A DNA stretch of 64,000 bases, taken from assembly GCA_944386555.1 (NCBI GenBank), contig CALXBN010000036.1, positions 1 through 64,000 of the forward strand, written 5' to 3'. The notes beneath the pieces are model-generated. The model was not told the DNA's origin. It saw nothing but the letters and a program-made list of their open reading frames with translations, and did not search any database. Of the stretch, positions 53,055 through 61,160 are shown in pieces. Made by a program: the position numbers and the translations under genes. This stretch comes from an uncultured Ruthenibacterium sp. (GTDB lineage Bacteria; Bacillota; Clostridia; Oscillospirales; Ruminococcaceae). Position 1 is the first letter of the stretch. Every line of letters begins with the position of its first letter.

Positions 53055-53810
53055 TCAGCGGCAAAGCCGCGCGAAGGCGCGGTCGTCCATCTGCGGCAGT
53101 CGGCGGCGCAGTTCGGCGCGGGCATCGCCGGAAAAGTGAAGCCCTTCTACGCGTCTGTCAAAGGCATCGGCGGTGCAATAGCGGTACGAATACCAGTTCC
53201 TGGCGCATCGTTTCCCCGCGCAGGCGGTGATCAGCAGGTGCTGCAGCAAGAAATTGAACAGCTTGTCAAATGCCTTTGCATCCATGCCCAGGGCCTGGCG
53301 CACTTCAGTTTTGTCGGCAGATTCTCGGGCGGCAATGGCGTTGTACACTTGCTTCGCACCGTCGGGCCAAGCAGGCGTGGGCTTGCAACGCCGCAGCAGC
53401 TGGTAATTGCGCACCGTCAGGCAGATGGCCTGGCCGCCAAACGCTTTGCAGTAAAATACCTCAGCCCGCTCCATCAGTGGGATCAGATCGGCCATATCAA
53501 AGCCCAGGCCGCCGACGGAAGGCAGATGCGGGTTTTCATTGATGAGCAGGAACCCGTTTTCCTCCAGCTTTTCCAGCAAGGCGCGGCTGCGCGCATCACT
53601 GAGGGCGGGGAAGATGGATGGGCGCAGCGCGCGCTGGTACAGGATGCTGCCGCAGTTCCGGCACAAAATGACTTCAACCGGCGAGGAGTCACCCATGACA
53701 TGGGCGCCATAGGCGAATTCATCGGCAAACAAGCGGCCGCCGCCCGTCTGGAGAGCGCGGCCCAGATTGTTCTGCCCGCAGTAAGGGCAGACGGATACGG
53801 GAATCTCCAT
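53055..53810 (-). CDS. Zinc-ribbon protein of unknown function
   Basis: A 251-residue protein. Near the N terminus CPYCGQNN and CRNCGS (about 45 residues apart) form a likely zinc ribbon. The C-terminal part, AKQVYNAIAARESADKTEVRQALGMDAKAFDKLFNFLLQ and then ITACAGKR with NWYSYRY, reads like a winged-helix region similar to that of AlkZ-related proteins. No catalytic motif is recognised. AAAAGGGG precedes the ATG. It lies 16 nt behind the PMI-ROK gene and is flanked by two copies of the ROK 3' end, so it could be lost by recombination. DNA or nucleotide binding is only a guess. Confidence 0.7.
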   Translation of the reverse strand: MEIPVSVCPYCGQNNLGRALQTGGGRLFADEFAYGAHVMGDSSPVEVILCRNCGSILYQRALRPSIFPALSDARSRALLEKLEENGFLLINENPHLPSVGGLGFDMADLIPLMERAEVFYCKAFGGQAICLTVRNYQLLRRCKPTPAWPDGAKQVYNAIAARESADKTEVRQALGMDAKAFDKLFNFLLQHLLITACAGKRCARNWYSYRYCTADAFDRRVEGLHFSGDARAELRRRLPQMDDRAFARLCR

Positions 53811-53826
53811 GCCGGCACGCCCCTTT

Positions 53827-55731
53827 TTATCCGATGTCCGCTGCCCCGGCGGCACCTTCCACCAGGCATGCCGCGCCGATCAGGCCGGCATCATTGCCCA
53901 GTTTGGCGCGCAGCACTGGCGGAACAGGGGCCAGATGGCCGGCGTAGGCATTCCGGCGCACATAATCGTTCAGCGGGTCGGTCAGGGCCTCGCCCTCGCC
54001 GCAGATGCCGCCGGACAGCAGTACCACCTCGGGGCGGAAGATGTTGACGAAATTGGTGACGGCTTCGCCCAGCCAATGGATGTATTGTTCCACCACGGCC
54101 CGGGCGGCATCATCGCCCCGGCGCATGGCCGCAAAGGGAATGATACCGTCCATCTCGCCGCCCTTTTCCGCGCGCATGGCCGCCAGCAGGCTGTCGGGGT
54201 GGGCGTCGGCGGCAGCGTTTGCCTCCCGGATCAGGGCCGTGGCGCTGCAATAGCTTTCGATGCAGCCCTGCCGTCCGCAGGTGCACGGCACGCCGCCGGC
54301 AATCAGTGTAGTGTGCCCCAGTTCCATTCCGCCGGGGCCGCCTTCGAACAGCTTTCCATCCGCAACGACACCGCCCCCCACGCCGGTACCCAGGGTCAGC
54401 AGCACGGCGCTGTCATATCCCCGGGCGGCCCCGGCGCGCACTTCGCCCAGTGCGGCGCAGTTCGCATCATTGGAAATGCGCAGAGGCAAAGGGATATATC
54501 GATGGAATTCCTGGGCGAATGGAACATTTTCCCAGCCCAGGTTGTTGGCAAATACCACCCGCCCGTTTTCCGTGTCGATGGTGCCGGGAATCCCAATACC
54601 CACGCCATCGCAGTCGCCCAGGGTCAGCCCGGCTTTTTCCACGGCCTCCAAGGCTGCGCCGGCCATGTCCTGAACAATGTTCTGCCAGGGTCTGCCGGCG
54701 CGGGTTTCCCGCTTGGCGCGGGCGATGATCTCACAGTCCGTATCGACTACGCCGGCTTTGATGCCTGTGCCGCCCAGGTCGATCCCGATCCGGTAGCGCT
54801 GGGGTTCCACCCGGGTCCACAGAACTTCGCATCGGCCGCTGAATGTGTACGCGCCGGTGTCGGCGCCTACGAACAGGCTGTCACCGGCCCGAAGCTTGAC
54901 GGGATCTTGGCCGTCGGCACATACCTCGGCCTCGCCGGACAACAGCAGCAGGGAGTGGAACGAGGTGCCGTCGGTACAGAAAAGTTCGCGGCCATCCACG
55001 CTCAGCAAATCTACGGTGAAATATTTGCATTTCCCCAGATGGCCGTCAAAGCTGTGCAGGGGGCGGATGGGGTGCAGCGTAGCCACCTGGCACGCCTTTT
55101 CAATGTGCAGTGCCCGGGGGTGGCCGTCGGCGTCTACGCGGCCGTAGTCATATACACGGTAGGTCAGGTTGCTGGTTTGCTGTACTTCCGCTACCAGCAC
55201 GCCGGCGCCAATGGCATGGATGGTACCCGGGGGCAGAAAGAACACGTCGCCGCGATGCACTTCCACTTTGCGCAGATGTTCGCACAAGGTATTGGTGCGG
55301 ATGGCTTCGTCCAGCTGGCGGCGGTTCATGGGATGGGCTACGCCATAGTAAAGGTAGGCGCCCGGTGCGGCATCAATCACATACCACATCTCGGTTTTGC
55401 CATCCTGTGCCTCATGTGCACGAGCAAAGGCGTTGTCCGGATGCACCTGCACGGACAGATTCTTGGCAGCATCGATCAATTTGATCAGAACGGGAAAGTG
55501 CTCGAAGCGTGATGCGGCGCTTCCCGCCGCCTGCGGATGCGCCGCCAGGTAATCTTTCAGTGTCTGCCCCGCAAAGGGCCCGCTGGCAATCACGGATAAG
55601 CCGTCCTCATGGCAGGAGAGTTCCCAGGTTTCCGCCAAAATGGGGCCGTCGAATTACTTGGCATATTTCGTTTTCAGTGTGCTGCCGCCCCACAGGTAAT
55701 CCTTACAGGCAGGGGAAAGCGTGCAGAACAT
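53827..55731 (-). pseudogene. Phosphomannose isomerase-ROK sugar kinase fusion with in-frame TAA
   Basis: From ATG 55731 (AAAGGAGGG upstream, good promoter) the frame reads FCTLSPACKDYLWGG, a normal class I phosphomannose isomerase start, but codon 26 is TAA (55654-55656). The same frame then continues without break for 609 codons. Codons 1-312 form the isomerase (zinc region VQVHPDN, TEMWYV, GTIHAIG). Codons 313-634 form a complete ROK kinase: GIDLGGTGIKAG, NDANCAALGE, LGTGVGGGVV and zinc motif CTCGRQGCIE. A mannose kinase fused to an isomerase would take mannose to fructose 6-phosphate (inference). A single G-to-T change (GAA to TAA) would explain the stop. Restart at the TTG at 55638 is possible but would lose the first 31 residues of the isomerase. 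Confidence 0.75.
53856..53922 (-). repeat. Intact copy of the 67-bp ROK 3'-end direct repeat
   Basis: This copy sits inside the ROK domain; its partner is 52982-53048. Both run in the same direction and flank the zinc-ribbon gene, 874 bp apart. Confidence 0.8.
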
Positions 55732-55766
55732 AAAAGCCCTCCTTTGTGCAGGCAAATAGTATTCTT

Positions 55767-55795
55767 ATCATATCACTTTATGCTTACGTGCGCAA
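55767..55795 (-). promoter_or_regulatory. Promoter of the PMI-ROK operon
   Basis: On the minus strand, TTGCGC (55790-55795), 17 bp, TATGAT (55767-55772), about 36 nt before the ATG at 55731. Promoter and ribosome site are intact although the gene is interrupted. Confidence 0.7.
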
Positions 55796-55870
55796 CCGAT
55801 GCAGCCTGTGGGAACAAATCATAGAAAAATGGATATGGATTTATTGTTTTTTTGCATTTTAAGCTGAAAA

Positions 55871-55913
55871 CGTCAAAAACCGGTTGACGTAGACGGCGGA
55901 AATAAGCTAATAT
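55871..55913 (+). promoter_or_regulatory. Promoter of the yjjG operon with overlapping inverted repeat
   Basis: TTGACG (55884-55889), 18 bp, TAATAT (55908-55913). The -35 box is the right arm of the inverted repeat CGTCAA-7 nt-TTGACG (55871-55889), a possible operator between the divergent genes. Confidence 0.55.
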
Positions 55914-55956
55914 ATACTAGAGGCAGAAGGGCGTATGCGGGAAGGAGAGGGTTCCG

Positions 55957-56694
55957 ATGGCTTATTATCACTGCCTGCTGTTCGATGTGGACGGCACGCT
56001 GCTGGATTTTAAAGCGGCGGAAAACCACGCGCTGCAGGATACGCTGGCTCATTTCGGCCTGCCGCAGACGCAGCAGGTGCTGGCGGCTTACCACACGATC
56101 AACGACAGCCTGTGGGCCGCGCTGGAACGCGGTGAGATCCGCCAGGAAAAACTGGTGGTGCGCCGGTTTGAGCAGCTGCTTCAACAGCTGGACGTCCAGC
56201 TGGATGCCGCCGCCGTCAATGATTATTACCTTTCCCAGCTGGCCGGGCGCAGCGATACATATCCCGAAGTTCATGAAACAATGAACGAATTGGCGGAGGT
56301 GGCCACGCTGGCAGTCGTTTCCAACGGTGTGGAGCGCGTACAGAAAAAGCGTTTGGCACAGGCGGGGCTGGACAAGTATTTTGACGGCTTTTTCGTGTCC
56401 GAGAGGGTAGGGGCTTCCAAGCCGTCCCGCAGGATCTTCGATACCGCTCTGCGCACACTGGGCGTGGAAAACCGGGAAAAGGTGCTGATGATCGGCGATT
56501 CCCTCAAGGCGGATATCGCCGGTGGTGCCGGCGCTGGGTTGGCTACCTGCTGGTGCAATTTTGCCGGCCAGCCGGAGCCGGAGCGGGAGAAGCCGACGCA
56601 CACAATCTGTGATTTGCACGAATTGCTGGAGATTGTGATGGAGCCGGAGGAGCTGGAAAATGTCGGAAATCCGGAAAAAAGACATCGTTTTTGA
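55957..56694 (+). CDS. YjjG-like HAD phosphatase
   Basis: A 245-residue HAD hydrolase with a helical cap. LLFDVDGTLLDF carries the nucleophile Asp, VVSNGVERVQ the Thr/Ser motif, GASKPSRRIFDTAL the Lys and LMIGDSLKADIAGG the metal-binding Asp. The TLLDF with nearby AENHAL pattern is that of YjjG/YfnB nucleotidases, which remove phosphate from pyrimidine nucleotides. GGAAGGAGAGG precedes the start. It overlaps the hydrolase gene by 35 nt. Confidence 0.85.
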   Translation: MAYYHCLLFDVDGTLLDFKAAENHALQDTLAHFGLPQTQQVLAAYHTINDSLWAALERGEIRQEKLVVRRFEQLLQQLDVQLDAAAVNDYYLSQLAGRSDTYPEVHETMNELAEVATLAVVSNGVERVQKKRLAQAGLDKYFDGFFVSERVGASKPSRRIFDTALRTLGVENREKVLMIGDSLKADIAGGAGAGLATCWCNFAGQPEPEREKPTHTICDLHELLEIVMEPEELENVGNPEKRHRF

Positions 56695-57607
56695 TTCCGC
56701 CGACGGGCGCAGCTGCGTAAAAGGGTATTTTTACACCTGTCCGTCCGTTTCGCCGAGGGCAGTGCTTCAAATTTCCCACGGTATGTGTGAATACATCGGG
56801 CGCTATGAAGATTTTGCCGGTTATATGGCACGCTGCGGCTATGTTGTGTGCGGGAACGATCATTTGGGCCATGGGGCCACCAGCGACGGGCCGGGCGGCA
56901 TGGACGGCTTTTTTGCCGAAAAGGACGGCGGGACGTATGTCCTGCAGGACCTGCACACCATGAACGGGTTGGCAAGCAGCCGGTTCCCGGGCCTTCCTGT
57001 GATCCTTCTGGGCCACAGTATGGGCAGTTTTTTTGCCCGGATGTATGCTGCGGCCTGGCCGGACACCATTGCGGCACTGGCGCTCAGCGGCACCGGGGGG
57101 CCCAATCCACTGGGCAAATTGGGGCTGCTGCTGACCAATGTCCTGGCCGGTCTTAAAGGCCCGCGCTACCGCTCCCTGCTGATCAACAATCTGGCGTTTG
57201 GCCAGTATCTCAAGCGGGTGGAGCATCCCCGCACACCCTATGATTGGATCACCCGTGATACAGCCGTGGTGTCTGCCTACGCAAAAGACCCGAAATGCAC
57301 TTTTGTATTTACGGTCAGCGCGTTTCACGAACTGATGGCGGTCCTGGATGCCGTCAGCAGTCAGGCATGGGCGGACAAGCTTCCCAAGGACCTGCCGGTG
57401 ATGCTGTTCAGCGGAGATATGGATCCGGTGGGGGATTACGGCAAAGGCGTGCGCACCGTGTACGAAATGCTGTGCAGGGCCGGCCTTCGGGACGTGAGCA
57501 TCCGGTTGTATGCGGGCGGCCGCCATGAGATGCTCAACGAAATCAATCGGGATGAGGTATATACGGACATCCGCACCTGGTGCGATGCCCGTGTATCTCA
57601 GAAATAA
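56660..57607 (+). CDS. Alpha/beta hydrolase (monoacylglycerol lipase-like)
   Basis: A 315-residue alpha/beta hydrolase of the serine aminopeptidase S33 group. LQISHGMCEYIGRYEDFA gives the oxyanion region, LLGHSMGSFFAR the nucleophile Ser, SGDMDPVG the Asp and GGRHEMLNEI the His. The segment NDHLGHGATS is typical of lysophospholipase and monoacylglycerol lipase relatives. Cytoplasmic, no signal peptide. Substrate not determinable. Confidence 0.85.
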   Translation: MSEIRKKDIVFDSADGRSCVKGYFYTCPSVSPRAVLQISHGMCEYIGRYEDFAGYMARCGYVVCGNDHLGHGATSDGPGGMDGFFAEKDGGTYVLQDLHTMNGLASSRFPGLPVILLGHSMGSFFARMYAAAWPDTIAALALSGTGGPNPLGKLGLLLTNVLAGLKGPRYRSLLINNLAFGQYLKRVEHPRTPYDWITRDTAVVSAYAKDPKCTFVFTVSAFHELMAVLDAVSSQAWADKLPKDLPVMLFSGDMDPVGDYGKGVRTVYEMLCRAGLRDVSIRLYAGGRHEMLNEINRDEVYTDIRTWCDARVSQK

Positions 57608-57640
57608 AAAGATTTATTTGGAAGAGGAGAAGGAATTCAA

Positions 57641-58810
57641 ATGGCTTTTATTGATGCACTGTTTGGTAACCTGCTCTCGATGGATCCCATGTCACTGGGC
57701 AAAATGCTGGTGATGTGGGCCATTGGCGGCATCCTGATCTACCTGGCGATCAAGAAAGAAATGGAACCCAGCCTGTTGCTGCCCATGGGCTTCGGCACTA
57801 TCCTGGTGAACCTGCCCATGTCCGGCGCCATCACACAGGTGTATCCCACCGGCGAAGAGGAGGGTGCGCTGAGCGTCCTGTTTGATGCCGGCATTGCCAA
57901 CGAGCTGTTCCCGCTGCTGCTGTTTATCGGTATCGGCGCCATGATTGACTTCGGCCCGCTGCTGAGCAATCCCAAATTGCTGCTGTTCGGCGGCGCTGCT
58001 CAGTTCGGCATCTTTGTTACCCTGACGCTGGCCTGTGTAGTCAACATGATTTTCCCGGGCATGTTCAGCCTGCAGGATGCCGCCAGCATCGGCATCATCG
58101 GTGCGGCCGACGGCCCCACGGCTATTTTTGTCAGCAACTATTACGGCAGCCAGTACCAGGGCGCCATCATCGTGGCGGCCTACAGTTACATGGCGCTGGT
58201 GCCCATGATCCAACCGCCGGTCATCCGCATGGTCACTACCAAGAAAGAGCGGCTGATCCGCATGCCGTATGAGCCCAAAAACGTTACCAAGACCGTGCGC
58301 ATCCTGTTCCCCATCGTGGTAACCGCTATCGCCGGCCTGGTTGCCCCGCGCAGTGTGGCACTGGTGGGCTTCCTGATGTTCGGCAACCTGCTGCGCGAGT
58401 GCGGCGTGCTGAACAGCCTGTCCGAGACGGCGCAGAACGCACTGGCCAACCTGATTACCATTATGCTGGGCATCACCGTAGCCACCAAAATGCAGGCGGA
58501 TCAGTTCCTGACGGCCGGCACATTGATGGTCATCGCCCTGGGCCTGTTCGCCTTTGTGTTCGACACCGTGGGCGGTGTGATGTTTGCCAAGTTCCTGAAC
58601 CTGTTTGCCAAAGAAGGCAAGAAAATCAACCCCATGATCGGCGCCTGCGGCATTTCCGCATTCCCCATGTCCAGCCGTGTGGTACACAAGATGGGCCTGC
58701 AGGAAGATCCGCAGAACTTCCTGCTGATGCACGCTGCGGGCGTGAACGTGGGCGGCCAGATCGCCAGCGTGATTGCCGGCGGCCTGATCCTGAACCTGAT
58801 TGCCCGCTGA
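57641..58810 (+). CDS. Sodium-translocating decarboxylase beta subunit (OadB-like)
   Basis: A 389-residue polytopic membrane protein with about nine to eleven membrane segments. IGAADGPTAIFVSNYY carries the sodium-site Asp, and VGGVMFAKFLNLF and GISAFPMSSRVVHKMG are conserved in beta subunits of oxaloacetate, glutaconyl-CoA and methylmalonyl-CoA decarboxylases. The subunit couples decarboxylation to sodium export. A tiny gamma-like gene follows after 40 nt, but no alpha or biotin-carrier gene is adjacent, so the acid used is unknown. GAGGAGAAGG precedes the start. Confidence 0.92.
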   Translation: MAFIDALFGNLLSMDPMSLGKMLVMWAIGGILIYLAIKKEMEPSLLLPMGFGTILVNLPMSGAITQVYPTGEEEGALSVLFDAGIANELFPLLLFIGIGAMIDFGPLLSNPKLLLFGGAAQFGIFVTLTLACVVNMIFPGMFSLQDAASIGIIGAADGPTAIFVSNYYGSQYQGAIIVAAYSYMALVPMIQPPVIRMVTTKKERLIRMPYEPKNVTKTVRILFPIVVTAIAGLVAPRSVALVGFLMFGNLLRECGVLNSLSETAQNALANLITIMLGITVATKMQADQFLTAGTLMVIALGLFAFVFDTVGGVMFAKFLNLFAKEGKKINPMIGACGISAFPMSSRVVHKMGLQEDPQNFLLMHAAGVNVGGQIASVIAGGLILNLIAR

Positions 58811-58850
58811 GTTTCGCCGCATGATTGCTGCACAATAAGGAGGAATAGTA

Positions 58851-58967
58851 ATGGATCAAGTGATTCAGTCCCTGTGGGTTATGCTGATGGGCATGGTGGG
58901 CATCGTTTTGGTGATGGCCATCATCAGCCTGGTGGTTACGCTGCTGAACAAAATGTTCTCCAAATAA
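58851..58967 (+). CDS. Small OadG-like subunit (38 residues)
   Basis: A 38-residue single-membrane-segment protein (MDQVIQSLWVMLMGMVGIVL, then AIISLVVTLLNKMFSK). AAGGAGGAAT precedes the ATG. Size, sequence pattern and place right after OadB mark it as a minimal gamma subunit, with the Pro/Ala tail of normal OadG missing. A terminator follows, so it ends the operon. Confidence 0.8.
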   Translation: MDQVIQSLWVMLMGMVGIVLVMAIISLVVTLLNKMFSK

Positions 58968-59024
58968 AACCGCCTTGTTTCAGGCGGCGCAGTGCTGCTG
59001 CGCGCCTGTGCCGGTAAAATTCAT

Positions 59025-59059
59025 AAAGGCCGCCGCGCTTCGGTGCGGCGGCCTTTGTT
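59025..59059 (+). terminator. Terminator after the OadB-OadG operon
   Basis: Arms AAAGGCCGCCGC and GCGGCGGCCTTT around loop GCTTCGGT, with a short T-rich tail TTTGTT. Confidence 0.75.
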
Positions 59060-59079
59060 GGGTAAGGGAGGTGCCTGCT

Positions 59080-61158
59080 GTGCGCCGGCTGTTTTTTATA
59101 TGGAAGGACGGCTTTTTGGCAGGTAAACAGTGCCTGTGTGCCGCCGGCCTGCTGGTCTGGCTGGCCCTGGTATGTTTGTCCGGCGGCAGCACGGCCGATG
59201 CCGGGCTCATTGCGCTGTGCGCCGCGCTGTACCTGTATTTCCCGGGCTGCTTGTTCGCGCGGCTGTCCGGGGTGCAGCCGCTTCTGGCGGTGGGCCGCGC
59301 CCCGCTGGCTATTCTGTACGGCACGGGCTTTTTTGCGGCGCTGGCCTGTGTGTGTATCCGGTTGAATTGCCTGTGGCTGCTGCGGATGCTGCCGCCGATT
59401 TTGGCGGCAATTGATCTGCTGGCAATGGAAAAACTGGATCTGCGCGCGGCTTGCCTGAGGGTGAAAAGCAACGGGGACTTCTGGTGCCGGGCCGCGCTGT
59501 GGGGCGTTTTGACGGCGCTGTTTGCCCTGATGGTGTCGGTAAAGAACGCCCATCCATCGGCGGCAGGGGCCATCGTACCCAATCAGGATGTGCTGTGGAA
59601 CATCGGCAACGCCGAGTCTTTTGCCCTGGGCTTTCCGCCGCAGGATATTCGCTTTTCCGGCATCCGGCTCTCTTATCACTATCTCACCGAGCTGGTATGG
59701 GGGGCACTGAGCATCGTGTCCGGTGTGTCCTGCTGGGACATCATCACGCTGTACGGCGGGCCTTTGGTGCTGGCGGCACTGGTGTGCTGTGTTTATGCGC
59801 TTGGTATGCAGTTTTATGCCGGGAACCGAAATAAAGCGCTGGCTTTTGTGGCCAGCCTGTTTCTGTTTAACTGTGCCAGTCTGGGCACGGCACTGCGCAA
59901 CGGAACCGGGATCTTCGGCAACACCAATCTGATGCACCTGATCACCAATGTGAACAGCCAGGCTACGGCGCTGATCTTCATCAGCCTGTTTGCTGTTTTG
60001 CTGTTCGCGATGGCGGCGCGCGGATTTGACGTAGGGCTGCGCTGTCTGGCCACCTTTCTGTGCTGTGCGGTGATGATGTGCTTTGCCAAGGGGCCGGCGG
60101 CAGCCATTGCAGTGTGCAGCTTTGTCATCACCATGGGCTTTGTGCTGACCCGCCGGCCTCGGTGGATGCAGGCCCTGGCCAGCCTGGCGGGCGTGGCAGT
60201 GGTGTTCGTCCTCATTTACCGGTTTGTCTTTTCCTCGGGGGCCAACAACAGTGTGCACCTGGGCATCAAGACTCTGGAGGCTTCGCCGGTATACGCGGCA
60301 TTGGCCGGGGTGCGCGGATTCAATGCCGTTACCTGGTGGGTGTGCGCGGTGCTGGCCTGCGTGGGGCAGTGCCTGTGTATGCAGCCCTTTCAGTTCCCGT
60401 TGTACCTGCGCGGCCTTTGGCGGGACCTGCGCGGCCTTTGGCGGCTGCCGGCGCCCCGGCTGTTTGCCAACGGTATGGTGGCCGGCGGCTGGCTGGCATA
60501 TTTCCTCTTCTGGCATCCTTCGTCCAGTCAGCTGTATTTTGCCCTTATCGCCATCTTTTTTATGAACCTGCTGGCGGTGGACCAGCTGCCCGCTGCGGCT
60601 GCAGGGCTGAAAAGGGGCCTGCTTGCCAAATGGGCGGCTGTGGGCGGCGCTGTGGGCCTTGCCACCACGCTTGTACTTGTGGTAAACTTTACAGGCAGCG
60701 GTGTGCGGCAGCTGGGGCGGAACTTGGACCTCATCTCCAAATATCCCTATGTGAGCACCGCTACGGCGGGGGATGAGGCAGCGGCCGATTGGCTGCGGGC
60801 GAACACGCCCAAGGACGCCGTATTTGCAACGAACCGCATCCACAGCATGGCCGGCGCGTCCGACGGGATTTCCAGCCTGTATACGGCGCTGTCAGGCCGG
60901 CAGGCTTATATGGAAGGTTACACCTATGCCGTCACCAACATGGGGGTATCCCAGCAGCTGTTGACAGAAAAGCAGACAATAAACGGTGCGCTTTTCTCGG
61001 CAGATACACCGCCTGAACAGGCCGCGGCACTGTGCCGGGAGCAGGGAATCGACTATCTGGTGTTTTCTGCACAATACCCCGGCCAGACCAGCCAGCTGTC
61101 AGCCTTTGCGCTGGTGTACGAAAACCCTGATGTGCAAATTTATCAGTTGAGTGAGTAG
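59080..61158 (+). CDS. Large polytopic membrane protein, glycosyltransferase-like
   Basis: A 692-residue protein with many membrane segments over the first ~560 residues and a soluble C-terminal domain (from about DEAAADWLRANTPKDAVFATNRI to the end). This shape and the C-terminal pattern GIDYLVFS resemble GT-C fold glycosyltransferases and YfhO-like proteins, but no catalytic motif is certain. The GTG at 59080 lies 7 nt from GGAGGTG. A 21-bp tandem duplication encodes LRGLWRDLRGLWR near residue 445. It is 2 nt before the ABC-F gene. Confidence 0.65.
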   Translation: MRRLFFIWKDGFLAGKQCLCAAGLLVWLALVCLSGGSTADAGLIALCAALYLYFPGCLFARLSGVQPLLAVGRAPLAILYGTGFFAALACVCIRLNCLWLLRMLPPILAAIDLLAMEKLDLRAACLRVKSNGDFWCRAALWGVLTALFALMVSVKNAHPSAAGAIVPNQDVLWNIGNAESFALGFPPQDIRFSGIRLSYHYLTELVWGALSIVSGVSCWDIITLYGGPLVLAALVCCVYALGMQFYAGNRNKALAFVASLFLFNCASLGTALRNGTGIFGNTNLMHLITNVNSQATALIFISLFAVLLFAMAARGFDVGLRCLATFLCCAVMMCFAKGPAAAIAVCSFVITMGFVLTRRPRWMQALASLAGVAVVFVLIYRFVFSSGANNSVHLGIKTLEASPVYAALAGVRGFNAVTWWVCAVLACVGQCLCMQPFQFPLYLRGLWRDLRGLWRLPAPRLFANGMVAGGWLAYFLFWHPSSSQLYFALIAIFFMNLLAVDQLPAAAAGLKRGLLAKWAAVGGAVGLATTLVLVVNFTGSGVRQLGRNLDLISKYPYVSTATAGDEAAADWLRANTPKDAVFATNRIHSMAGASDGISSLYTALSGRQAYMEGYTYAVTNMGVSQQLLTEKQTINGALFSADTPPEQAAALCREQGIDYLVFSAQYPGQTSQLSAFALVYENPDVQIYQLSE
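60404..60444 (+). repeat. 21-bp tandem duplication inside the membrane protein gene
   Basis: ACCTGCGCGGCCTTTGGCGG occurs at 60404 and again at 60425, 21 bp apart, adding seven residues in frame. Confidence 0.85.
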
Positions 61159-61160
61159 CG

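Noticed and set aside
53827-55638. Annotating the fusion as a normal 603-residue gene starting at TTG 55638
   Set aside because: There is no ribosome site before that TTG, and the conserved isomerase N terminus lies upstream in the same frame with its own ATG, ribosome site and promoter.
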